A stretch of 64,000 nucleotides of DNA from Dreissena polymorpha (taxonomy: Eukaryota; Mollusca; Bivalvia; Myida; Dreissenidae), in assembly GCF_020536995.1 (NCBI RefSeq), contig NC_068362.1, forward strand, positions 1,069,394-1,133,393, given 5' to 3'. Below, in pieces: positions 1 through 12,000 of this stretch (the first letter of the stretch is position 1; every line of letters starts with the position of its first letter). The position numbers were made by a program, and so were the translations under genes. Under the pieces are notes generated by a model, which did not search any database, was not told where the DNA came from, and was given only the letters and a program-made list of their open reading frames with translations.

Positions 1-354
1 GAGAACTAAATTTTAAAACAATATGGAACAGAGACCCATTTAAAATTGTAACACTCACTTATTCACAAGTCAAACCTTGGGAATTCTTTCCAATAATACT
101 GTCTGCACGTCTATACAGAAAGAAGTAGAGTTGATAATTGGAAGATATGTCCTTTGAACAAGACCAGAATCCATTGCCTGAGGATCATGTCAATATGAAA
201 TGCAAATTTCTTACACCTCACCACCTTCAGGGTCAACATTTTAATGCGTTTTTCGAGTTGAAGCAATTTTAATTTTCTCATGTTTCCAAACAAAATTGTA
301 GGCCCGGGCCTGCTGTGCCTAATAGCATCTACACCCCTGTTCTTGTATAGACAA

Positions 355-1145
355 AACCACTGTTCAAATATGGAATTAAGAAAATTGTTATGTAACTCAT
401 TGGTTAAATGCCATTTTGACTATGCTAGCTCTTCATAGTACAATGGTATTAGTAAACAGTTAAAAAGAAGATTACAAGTTGTATAGAATAAAGTTGTTAA
501 ATTTATTCATGGATATGACTCTAGAACATCTTTGAAAGTTAAAGTTTTTAGTAGTATTGGTTGGTTAAATGTTCAAAACAGAGTTATGCAAATAACACTC
601 AACCATGTTTATAAAATTGTTAACAAGAAATGTCCTCCTAACATGACCTTTTTGTATAATAATTTTAGTTTAGTGTCTAATATACATAGTGATAACAGTA
701 GACATAGTAAAGATAACTTTTATTTACCTCAATGTCCTCAAGTGAATGGTTTTACCAGCACTACTAACCGGTATATATATATATATATATATATTACTGT
801 TGTTAAAAAAGTCATCAATAAAGTATTTGTACGTACATTTAAATGTGATGACAAGATAGTAGTATACATTGTGTAACTAATGCTCTCTAATAATATATGC
901 TAATTACTATTTGATCTCAAGACTATAGTCTCAAGTTTAAATTAATGATATTTTTATGCGTATTAATGCCACCATTTTTGTACATTTTCCACCCATCTAT
1001 AGGGCCCCATTGGAAATAAGTTGCAAACCTTTCATGGGACATCCTGTGGTATACATATCATGTCTTGATTTCAACATCTTGTAACTACTTGTTATTTCAG
1101 ATCTCTGCCAAATACACTGACTATTTACTTGTAACTGAATATAAA
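355..1145 (+). mobile_element. LINE 3' fragment (non-LTR retrotransposon)
   Basis: Translated plus-strand pieces match the C-terminal region of CR1/L2/jockey-like reverse transcriptases: a segment like LVKCHFDYASS, then FIHGYDSRTSLKVKVF and GWLNVQNRVMQITLNHVYKI, the usual 'LxWLPVxxR...HVFK' region. The open stretch ends at 876 after a (TA)n tract at 772-794. A 3' UTR-like sequence (GGGCCCCATTGGAAATAAGT, then TTGTAACTGAATATAAATGA) follows. The fragment is 5'-truncated, with an internal stop upstream of 532. The first 350 bp of the window hold nothing I recognise. Confidence 0.6.
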
Positions 1146-1394
1146 TGATTAACTTTGAATGTGATATTCAAAATGTGATATATCAATGCATTGTGATCCA
1201 AAACCTGTGATAATTGTTTTCCAATTGTTAAATGTTGTAAATTGACTGTATTGTATGATCTGTACTTGTATGACATGTATATAAATATGCATGAATAAAT
1301 CAATATTTAGAAAAGTGTGACTGACACTGTTTCCAGACATATTACAGTTAAATTACTTCATGTCAGTAATGGCAGTCAGGGATGGAAAATATCT

Positions 1395-2473
1395 TTTTAC
1401 AATTGTTGCCTGCACTGTCGACCATATTTAGTGTTTTTGTTTCCCATCTAAAGATTACCGAACCAAAACCATGGGCATGCCTGTGATAAGTATCTTAAAG
1501 TTTCTTAAAAGATAAATAATATAAATTTTAACAACACCACTGCTCAGTTTTAACATTTCCAATACAGTATGTCTTATTTTGAGAGGCCATTCTGAATTGA
1601 GTTCATTTCCAAGGGCAAAGTTAATATATTAATATTACCAAACTGAACATTGTTACACTGTCCCTAATTTTAATGGCACTGGATTGTTTAAGGCTTTGAA
1701 AAGCTAGTTGCCTCGCCGGGATAACAACATCTGGAATTAAAATGCCTAGGATAAAATATAAACAATATCTGCCAGAAGTACTGTATGGTTGCCATAATCA
1801 AATGTACAGAAAGAATTGTTTTTCAAATTCAATCAAGCCCCACTCATTCCATTCCATGAAACCTTTCAGGTGTCTAAATACTGATAATAGCCCCACTGAG
1901 GGCTGTATGGCTATGGTCCATATACAGTTTGTGACTGCCTGGCTGGTCACTATAATGGCATTGGGACCAACGTGGAGTTTACTATTTCTTATATTACACC
2001 AAAGAGTTTTTTCTGTAACACTGTACAGTGTTGTACGATTGTTTATGGTATAGAACATAAATATTGATTAAATCTCAAAGTGTGTCGCCTGCAGCCGAAC
2101 ATCAGCAGTGTTGCAATGATTATAATTTAGGAAATACTGATTCTTTTAAGTTTGAATAATGTTGCTGTTTTCACTTCAATAAACAACTAATTGGCTTTCT
2201 TAACATTTTATTAAAATTTGAATATTTTGCATGCAATAATATCTAATTTCAAACAATAACATTAATGAATATTCTATTATATTATTCCTTAAAGATATTG
2301 GTCCTTATATATCTATATTATCAGTTGATTTAGTGCAAATTTATTGGTGTGTAACCCGAACTATATTTTCGGTGTAATATCTTCCGCCTAGAGGCGTTAG
2401 ACATATCCTTCCACCAAATACACCCGAGAGACGATCGCCGATATGGCGGAATTGTCCGAGGTGTCCCGATTGA
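1395..2473 (+). repeat. Long inverted repeat, arm 1
   Basis: Matches the reverse complement of 22453-23281. The match runs from ACAATTGTTGCCTGCAC (1400) to GAGGTGTCCCGATTG (about 2473). A roughly 270-bp stretch at about 1455-1725 is absent from the other arm. Most of the arm is diverged by my eye at around 10-15%, but the last ~125 bp (2348-2473) is essentially identical in the two arms. No coding domain was recognised; the short open frames here are probably incidental. Confidence 0.8.
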
Positions 2474-2499
2474 TGATGAGTATGTCTGTATAACATTTA

Positions 2500-3020
2500 T
2501 TTAAAGAATTATTTATGAAGTACACTAAGTCATAACGAATAGGGCAACATAAACCGTATTTCGTTCATATGTGTTCACGGCGAGTAAGTGTACATAACAC
2601 GTATTTTATAAAGAATTCGATTATAGGTAGTAATTCCGAATATGGCTACATTGCACGTTTTTTTTTAAAGAATTCGTCCGTAAATAGTAATGACGAGTAA
2701 GGCTACAAACCACGTGTTTCATTCATTTGTCAGTGAGTGGTTAGACGAGTAGTTTTAAATAAAACATAGTTAAATAATTTGAGAGTAAGCAGTCATGACG
2801 AGTAGGGCTACATAACACGAATTTGAAGAATTCGTTCATAAATAGTCATGACGGGTAGAGCTTTATACAATGTATTAAAAGAAATGAGATTGTTTTATAG
2901 TACATGTTATAGAACAGCAAAAGAGAATTTTTAATAGGAGATAAACTAGAACAGTAAATGATAACGTTTTATAGTACATTAAAAAGAACAGCAAAGTAGA
3001 ATTTTTTATAGTACCTATAC
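2500..3020. repeat. Degenerate short tandem repeats upstream of gene 1
   Basis: About five diverged units of roughly 70-90 bp recur between 2520 and 2870, each with variants of AGTCATGACGAGTAGGGCT followed by ACATAACACG and GAATTCGTTCAT. From 2885 to 3020 a second, roughly 65-bp motif (TTTTATAGTACAT...AGAACAGCAAA) occurs about three times. Unit 2 retains only the last parts (40270-40360), so the array is shorter there. Confidence 0.6.
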
Positions 3021-3040
3021 TAGAACAGCAAATGCTGCAG

Positions 3041-3099
3041 TATTTAAGAAATCGCTCTCTTGCGCAGGAGCAAAGGTACAAAAGGAATTTTATAACAAA
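3041..3099 (+). promoter_or_regulatory. Core promoter and 5' leader of CBR1-like gene 1
   Basis: A TATA-like TATTTAAG at 3041-3048 is followed about 20 bp later by the pyrimidine-rich block CGCTCTCTTGCGCAGGA, and the ATG is at 3100. The same arrangement (TATTTAAAG, CGCTCTCTTACGACGGA, ATG) is kept in copy 2. This is the best-conserved upstream stretch, which supports a short 5' leader of roughly 30 nt. The start site is inferred, not seen. Confidence 0.5.
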
Positions 3100-6000
3100 A
3101 TGAGCGGATCAAAACGTGTTGCTGTTGTAAGTAGTGTTTAGCATTTTACCAAATTGTCATTCAAAGTCACAGTTAACGTACACTGATTATTTATAAACTT
3201 ATTACTTTATATCACTTGTTTATTGAATTGTCTAATTAAATTCTTCCATTTTAATTATTTTTATGAAATACTTTCTTTTAATTTATTGTATTTATGCAAC
3301 GGTACGTTATTAGACACAAGCAGGGGGGTGTATCAAGGGGTAACTATGTCGGTCGGTAAGGTTGTAAGCATACGTTTATGGAGCGAACAACATTTTTAAA
3401 GCGATTCAATTGACACTTAATAAGTTATCAACATTTAGTATAGATGCACATTACATTTTTTCATCCCTAGTGATTGACATCTTTATGAGAAATTTGTCAT
3501 TGAACATATGTGGCAAATAAGTGCGTGTTTTTCGTCATCGTCGTGAAAAGCTATTCTTCGACAAGTATGTCTTACGTGTGCCCACTTTCGAATTTACCGT
3601 TTCGAGTAAGATTAAAGAAGCACCGCCACACAAGCAGACATGGCTTAAAGATAACACGCACCTAAAATGGAAACCAATTTATCGTGCAGTTTTATTAACC
3701 ATATGTGTGCGATGTTTGCCCTTGTGCACCATCATATATTGATGAAATTACTAACACTAGTATCGTTATGTTCGGAAAATGCTGCTGCCAAAACGTTCAC
3801 TAAACAAGTTACATACAATTATGTATTTAAAAAGCCATGGTTTGATATTAAATGTTAACACGCGCAAAGTGATATTTGAAGCCAAATACCGATATAAATG
3901 CGATCGATTACCGCCGAGTTTTGAATCGCTAAATACGCCTTTTCAAAGCATAAATTGTAATGCTGAAACGGCTGAAATCAATCAGTTAAACTTTCATATC
4001 GTAATAAACGAACCTGTCCTGTACAACACGCAGGAATTTAACACGCCTTTTATCGATGCCGACACTGAAGCGAATATTCAACGCTTAAAAAATCAAATGC
4101 AGCTGGGCCATGTAATAACATGCTAAATTGATATTTGCAATTTACTAAACACATGTTTCTACCTATTTATGTCAAGTTGTTCAACATGCTATTCGATACT
4201 GCTCATATTCCTTATGTGTGGCTTGAAGGCACAATCTACGCTATTTACAAAAGTAAAGGGGGCAGCTGCAACCCTTATAACATAATTAAGTTGCTTTGGA
4301 AACTCTCAACATCAGTTGTAAATGAGGGGCTTAACACATGTTTGGAAGCAAGTAGATTTAAGACGACAATTAGCTAGGATTAAAAAAATGCATTAGTGTA
4401 TGGACCACATATTTGTTAATCAATCTCTAACTGAAACCCTACACATAGACAAAACATCAATATTAATAAAGTTAAACGTGTACTTAGCAATCAAATCATT
4501 CAACAATGGCATGCAATTCAATATACATGTACTTACAAACATATACGTTATAACTTCAGGTTTCTTGTTAAATATTACTAAACGAATAATCATTTTACAA
4601 ATAACATAAAAAATATGTTTTAATTTGATAATTAAAAAACCCAACCAACAATGAGTCTTTTACATGTATAGTGTGCCAGGAAATATATCGTTCTTTGTTG
4701 TTGTAATTTTTTGTCTGGTTGCTGTTCTTGTACATGTATTTTGACTGTACCCCGTAAACCGTAAAGCACAGTGCTTTTTAAATATTTTATCATACCGCTA
4801 CATTGATATCTGTCTTATGTAACGTTGAATGATATATAGTTTTTTTTATATCAGTTCAGCGGGAAGTTGTTATATCAGTCAATGTTTGGAGGTAATTCAT
4901 ATTACTCAGAATGAACTTTAAAGTAATCATATTTAGTAAAATAGAATCAGAATCAAATTAACAAACACTTGATACCAAGATGTTGTATATTTTATATACA
5001 AAAATCAACATAAGAAGCAAAGAAACAACAACACAACAACACAAATATAAAGCGCAAGTACTCATGATGTGATTATTAAAATTTTATTATAGAATCATAA
5101 TTATATATTCCCATAATAAATGCAGCGTCGTAGCGATTATTTTTTCACAATTTCTTATAAAATGGGGGACGTAGAGGTATAATAACCATAAAAATAGATT
5201 ACTGCCTGATCGTTTTGTAATATATCAGGCTCGGCACGAATCAAATAACGGCTCGGCAAGCCTCGCCATTAATTTTATTCTAAGCCTCGCCTGATATATC
5301 ACATAACAATCAGGCAGTAATCGTTTAGTCTCTATGTATAACTAAATGTATATTGTTCATCTTAATGCATACCTGTATGCATGATATGTGAATAAAGTTA
5401 TGTTGTGTTCTGTTCATTTGTTTATTTAATTTTAGGTGACGGGGTCGAACAAAGGTATAGGCGTCGCTATTGTTCGCGGTCTCTGTAAACAATTTAAGGG
5501 CGACGTCATCTTAACCGGTAAGTTTAAAATGCAAGTACAGTGTATTATTATTAGCATATACTACTTATAAACACTAGAAGTATGAATTGCAATTTGATGT
5601 TTAGTTTTTGCAGATATTTTTTACGATAAATTTTCAATATACACTCTTAATTGACCGACATGTAACGTAAAGTTAAATCGACTTAAGACTGAGAGGTTCT
5701 TGGTTAAATTCCCAGCCAGGGATCATTTAAGTATCTCTTCATATACTATAAGAACTTATACTTCCCGGGCAACATGCTCAGGAGTACCTCTGGGATCACA
5801 TGGCTTTTAAAGAATCGAGCAAAAATAAATTGACTTATACTAAATCAGTTGACAATTGCATGGTTTACAGATCACGTCTGAGCTTTGTTTGGTTCTAGTT
5901 TCCTCGAGTTATTTCGGAAAAGAAACATAATACTAGTAATTTTTATGCTTTACTTACATATTAGTTAAGTATTCTTTTTAAAACTATAGTTAACATGCCA

Positions 6001-9000
6001 TTACCATGTATTCAACATTGTAGCCCGAAACGAGGGAAATGGTAAAGAAGCGATTAAGAAACTGAACGCAGAAGGCCTGAAGCCCGTGTTCCACCAACTT
6101 GATATCACAGACGTCGCCAGCGTTCAGCGCTTGCGTGACTTTCTCCAGAAAAACTACGGTGGCCTTGACGTTCTCGTGAATAACGCGGCCATAGCTTACA
6201 AGGTCAGGACAGAACATTTCATAGTTTTATTATTTACCCCCTTTAAGCGGGTTTTATGAATGCGATCCGTCCGCATGTACATTATATTTTCTTGTCAGCT
6301 CCATATGTTATCTTCAATATCATTTGAAGTATTTTAATGGAACTTGGCTTCAATTATTAGGAAATTAAGACCATGTGCAGGAAGCAAAGTCAGTCGTGAA
6401 GTCTCCAAATAAATATTCGAGACTTTGCCTTGTAAAATATATGTGGCTTTGTTTTAAACAAACATAGAATTCTCCTTATTTTATATATTGCTGTTGCAGA
6501 ATGCCGCCACAGAACCCTTTTCCGAGCAGGCTGAGGTCACCATGGCAACCAATTTTTGGGGAACGTTAAACGCCTGCAACGTTCTGTTTCCGATACTAAG
6601 GCCGCATGCCAGGTAAATTAATAGGTAGCTTATATATGCGTTAGTCAGTTATGTGATAAATTCGCTATTAAGACAGTATATTCATGATAAGTTATCAATA
6701 TTTATATCTTAGCGTTAAAAACGATGTTCTTAATCCGGCAAAATATATAATTCATCGCTAACAAAAATAAGACATATTTAATGTGCGTATTTCGATGATA
6801 ATGAGGTTCTTCTGAGTCTGAAGCTGTGTTATGTGTGCACCCGGATTGTGTTCTGGCACTCCTACATAATCAACTTACTACAATCACGGACGTTAAGGCG
6901 AACTTTAAGTATAGCTGAACTATGCAGGTATTTAGGTTTTACTGAAGGATTGTCGATAAGGTGAGGATTTGTGTTGTGTTGTGGGGGGAGGGGGTAGCCT
7001 GAGTACCCGGAGGAAACCACGTCTGTCCGGTATGGTGACCAACAACTAAACTTACATGCTCACGGGAACAACGCGTGTAACAACCACTGCGCTAACCGGA
7101 CTACGAGACCTATTTGTATTCGTGTATTTAAGCTGTGCCGCATTGATACTACAGAATCATTTCGTTAGTTTTGGTTATCAATAATATACCATGAATTCAT
7201 ACATGTGCTACTTAAAGTATCACTGTTAAAGTTTCAAGCTTACCGGTAAATTCTTGTATGTACAAAACTACAGCTATATAGAGAATATTTGTTTACAAAG
7301 CGCTGCTCACAAAGCCTTTCGGATTTTTGCCGAGGACATTTAATTATCCCGTTTGATTGTTTACTGGTAACATATATTGTTAAGCTTTGAATGTGTATTT
7401 TGCACAGGAGTTTTAATATGCGGTTGTATGTAAAAGTATTCCACCTATTTTTCAATTGTGCAAAAGTATTTTTTACCTGGACATTGCATAGTTTTCAAGT
7501 AAACCATAACACTTAAAAGAATTGATCTATTTTAATCTTAATATATCTATCTGAATACCGTTTCCTTCTAAAACATGTATTTTTTTTATATCTGCCATAC
7601 GTCCTCGATTCATACCATAAATTCAAAACAACTGTCTGATTTTATAAAACCACTTAACATTTCTATTTTAATGTCCAGAACGTTACCTACAAGAAATGAT
7701 TGATACATTTTTACTGACCACTTCCTTAACGTGTGTTTCCCGCTTAAAGCTACATGATACTCCAATACATTTGCTCCATCTCAAAATTTACTTGAACGGT
7801 TTTATGAGACCGACATAAATGTCTACAGCTGATTTACCTCACTTTTTGAAGGGACGTGTGCACATATTTTGACATAAGTATAGTTCGTCATAAAATGTTT
7901 AAATTGATAAACGTAAACATCGGTATTCAAGGGCTCCAATATATAACAGAAAACGATTGAAGAAAGAAAAAACAATGTTTTAGGGTCGTAAACATTTCGA
8001 GTCGAGGAGGGTCCAGAGCGGCATCAAACTGTAGCCAAGAACTGCAGAAACGGTTTCTGGACACGGACCTGAGCGTGGCGAAAATTGAACAACTCATGAA
8101 GGACTTTGTCGCGTAAGTTTATCATATATGGCTTTTAGCCACTAACAACAGCTTTTGACAATTTACTTCTGGTCAGTTGCTGGTCATACATACTCAAATT
8201 CAATGAACATTTCGTAAATAAAGTTAACCCATAAAAAATCGATTTAGCAATAGCCAAAATTTCAACGCTAGATGTGTACTGGTAACATAGATTTAATAAA
8301 ATACAAAATTCTCGTTTTTATTTGTGTTTGTCACAATATATTCCATGTGAATATTTCCGCGACGATATTCGAACATTCACGAGCAAATGCGAGATTGGCT
8401 TCGGGCAGCTCATTAGAACTACGTCCTGCTTCCGACGCTGCTCGAAGCATTTCTCTCATTTGCTTAAAGGATTGCTCAAGTTCCTTGCAGTAAAAATAAT
8501 TCCTCCAAAACTACGTCAAACTTAACAATTGAAAGTTGTTCGGATAAATGAAAATTTATTCTATTATATATCTTAGAAGCGAACATTGATAAATGAAGTA
8601 AGCTCGTGCACGTGGTTAATTTCTTAAATTGGAATATGTTATAAAAAGATAAACTACACACTATTAACTTATTTGAGACACTTTCCGAGAACGATTCTTA
8701 GGTAGAACTTTGTAGTGGCTATGAAAACGATAGTTTGAACGTATGCAATTTAAGGCAGGTCCGTCCTATAATTTGTTTTATCTGATAATCAAACTTGGTG
8801 ACCATGTGTGTTATCAAAATATGTCAGCAAAGTATAAAAACTGTCATTTCGCGCATACACCTCTGAATTAAGGCATTTACTAATACACAAAATACATGTG
8901 TATTGGCAAAAATATTCTTGTCTGCCCTAAAACTAGTTGTAATGGTATCATAAAGAGAATTGTTTTCCACATGTGTGGGCCGTAAAGCTTTAAAAAGTTC

Positions 9001-12000
9001 GAGAAACAGTCAGAGGATCTGAATGTCGTCTGAATTGACCAGAACTTAAAAAAATAAAATTGTCCGCTTTCTTTTTTGAATAGTTTTAATATTGTCCTTA
9101 AGACCTTCGCTGTATCAATAATTTTACTACACATTAATATATCCAATTTAATGTTTACAATACGTTTAAAAGGATGTATTTTTTGACACTATGGAAGTCT
9201 TGTAATAAAGAGTCTTTTTTTATTCTGGTATGAAACAAGTTAAGGAATGCAGACACGCATTTTGTTGTTATTTTTTTATTATATCCGATGCCTGTCTGGA
9301 ACATTTTGGTGTATTTGATTGGAGCTTAAGATTACACGTGAACTTTTGGAGCTGCGTTAACTGCGGAATTTGTTTTAAGACTTTAACTGCAAAAACCCTG
9401 CTTTTTCCGTTGTCTCATTTCACGCGAAAGTTATTCACTTAAACACAATAAATTTTTTATATAATTATTTATTTAAATTTAAATTTCAATTGCCATCAGA
9501 GTACATAATCATTTTTATTGACACCACATTTGCAAAATCATAAAACGATTACACAATCTGATATAAAGTAAAGATAATAAAAAATTGTTGTGTCATGGTA
9601 ACAAATTGGTAATGGATTTAGCAGAATCTTACCTTAAATAACTGCGACTCTCCAATCAAATACTACAGATCTGCGAAAGCCGGGAACGTCAAGGCAAAGG
9701 GCTGGCCAGAGCACGCATATGGCATAAGCAAGATCGGGGTCACTTTGATGACGATTGTCCAACAACGACAGCTCAATTCTGATAAACGATCGGACATTGT
9801 GGTTAATTCGGTAAGACGACCGGACATTGTGCTTAATTCGGTAAGACGACCGTACATTGTGGTCGATTCAGTTGATCTGAGTTACCATTGGTTGCAACCA
9901 CTCTATTCACGTCAAACCTTATTTTCAACCAATTGTTTAGCACATTCAATATAAAGAAGTGAAACTCCAGCTGCTGGAGCAGTATTGAAATCTTATTACA
10001 AACAATTAGTTGGTCCTTTATTTATGGCAAGTGACCGATTGCCGAAACAGTACAAAACAGCACAATACAGCACAATACAAAACAACATAAACACAAAGCT
10101 AATAAATACATGCACATTTGTTAATTAAAAGCCAATTGAAGTCGACTTTTATTAGACAATAAACGAGGACATTCGAATACATTTAATGCATGCGCATTCA
10201 CTGGATTGTAGATATGAGAAATATGTTAAATTTCATTGTTTTTGAGGGAACGACACAATTCAGAGACTTTTTAAGTATTACATTTTATGTTCGATTGCAT
10301 CATGTTTATTAAGCGAGATTTATTTATTTTTTAATACTCGAAGTCACGTGCGAACAAAGTTTACTCAAAAGCCAAACAATGCAATAAAAAAATAATTAAA
10401 TATTGGATAATACATTCTTAAAATATTCATAATCAATTGAATATATAGTACACAGCATCATATAGATGTAGAATAAGAATCTCATAATGCCAAGGAATTT
10501 GTTACTAAAAAGAAAAGAACCGACTGACAAGAAGTACTTTATAATCAAACTAGTTATATGATTGTCGAAATACAGACAACAATATATAGTGTTAATGGAG
10601 TTAACAAATAACACATTTGCATTAAAAAGTGAGAGACATGCTTCATGCTGTTGGTTAAGTTCTAAGACAAACTAATATTTTTGAAATATGCAATATGCTG
10701 TCATAGTTGTGAAATGGTAACTGCAAACTATCTAAACATGAATTGTAGCCTACAAACATAAACTTAACTCTCAATATCGAATGTTTATGTCAAATGGTGC
10801 CTGAGGCCGTCTTTTAGTGAACTGGACAGCAGCAAGTGTTTTTTTTTCATGCTGCCAGTCTGACAGAGGCACTGGTCTGACTCGCCAATCCTGAATATGG
10901 TGAACATGTGGTAGTTCATGCGGTTGTGGCTTGTCCGCAGCCGAATATTTGGACCTGCTCGGATCTTGAGAGCAGAAGGTTTGGGTCGTTCCTGTGGTAT
11001 CCTGCATGCAGCTGTTTCTTTGACTTGATGGCGGTCTTGGCTTTTTGGAACCGTCATTCTGCTTTTTTGCAAATGCTATCCTTTGCCAGAGTGTCTTCGG
11101 CTTTATTACCAAGTATGTAAGAGTGAGAAGGGACCCATTTCAGCACGACAGTTTTGCAGTGTATAGAAAGCATAAGTAAATGGACAGTTCGTTCATCAAT
11201 TGTTCGTCTCTGGCAGTGTCAAGCGCCTGCATGACTAACTTTGAAACATTTAACTTTGTTGGAGGACAGTGTGCTGAGGTCAATACGAGCTTTACCTTAT
11301 TTGAGCGCTACTGCTTTAGACCTAAAATTGGTGGAGTAAAGGAAAGTAGCGAGGGATCTTTTCTCCCTCTTACCTGATGCAGATTCTGGCTTCACTTCGT
11401 CTGACAGCCTAGTTGGAAGACCCGTCAGTGAAGGTGTGCGTCCAGTGGTGAGTGATATGCGTTCGCATATCGCTCCAGCCTGGGTGTTCCAAGTACAGGG
11501 AGATTTCTTTGGAGACATGATGAAGCGTCCTCTCTTCAGTGTTCGGTTTGTAAGTTTTCTCATTCTTTCTCTCATATGATGTGTGGCAGTCGTTTGAACT
11601 GTGTTTCTCGGGTGAGGCTGTCCCTTCTGTACCTAGATGTAGAAGAATCTCCTTGGTGATTTAATCTATCCCTGGGGATTTTATTGTATGCAGGCTTTGA
11701 GTTTATTAGTTAGAATGTACTCGAATTCAATGTGCTATGATGTTGTTTTTGATAGCATAAATACTCCTCGCGTGTGTCTTTCTTTTCTTTCAAGCTTGAA
11801 GGTAACTTCTGATGGCTAACCGGTGGTTTGGATTCAGATGCGTTTTTTTATGCAAACTACATTAACTGCAATGAATTGAAGAATTGAATTGAAGAATGTT
11901 TAATTGTCGATTTATCTCTCGAGTGGTGTGTGTACTTTCTTGGTCAATCGTTGTAACTTTACGCCTCCATAGCCTGGCTCTTTAGAGCGAGAAGGGATGA

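Noticed and set aside
3480-4126. Impression of an unusual foreign gene in intron 1 because of its different base composition
   Set aside because: KPWFDIKC and the following QRLKN and PIYVKLFN segments fit a LINE linker and RT start, so it is a LINE relic.
5990-6217. Minus-strand open frame of 75 codons
   Set aside because: Lies opposite exon 3 of the CBR1-like gene; a shadow of the coding exon.
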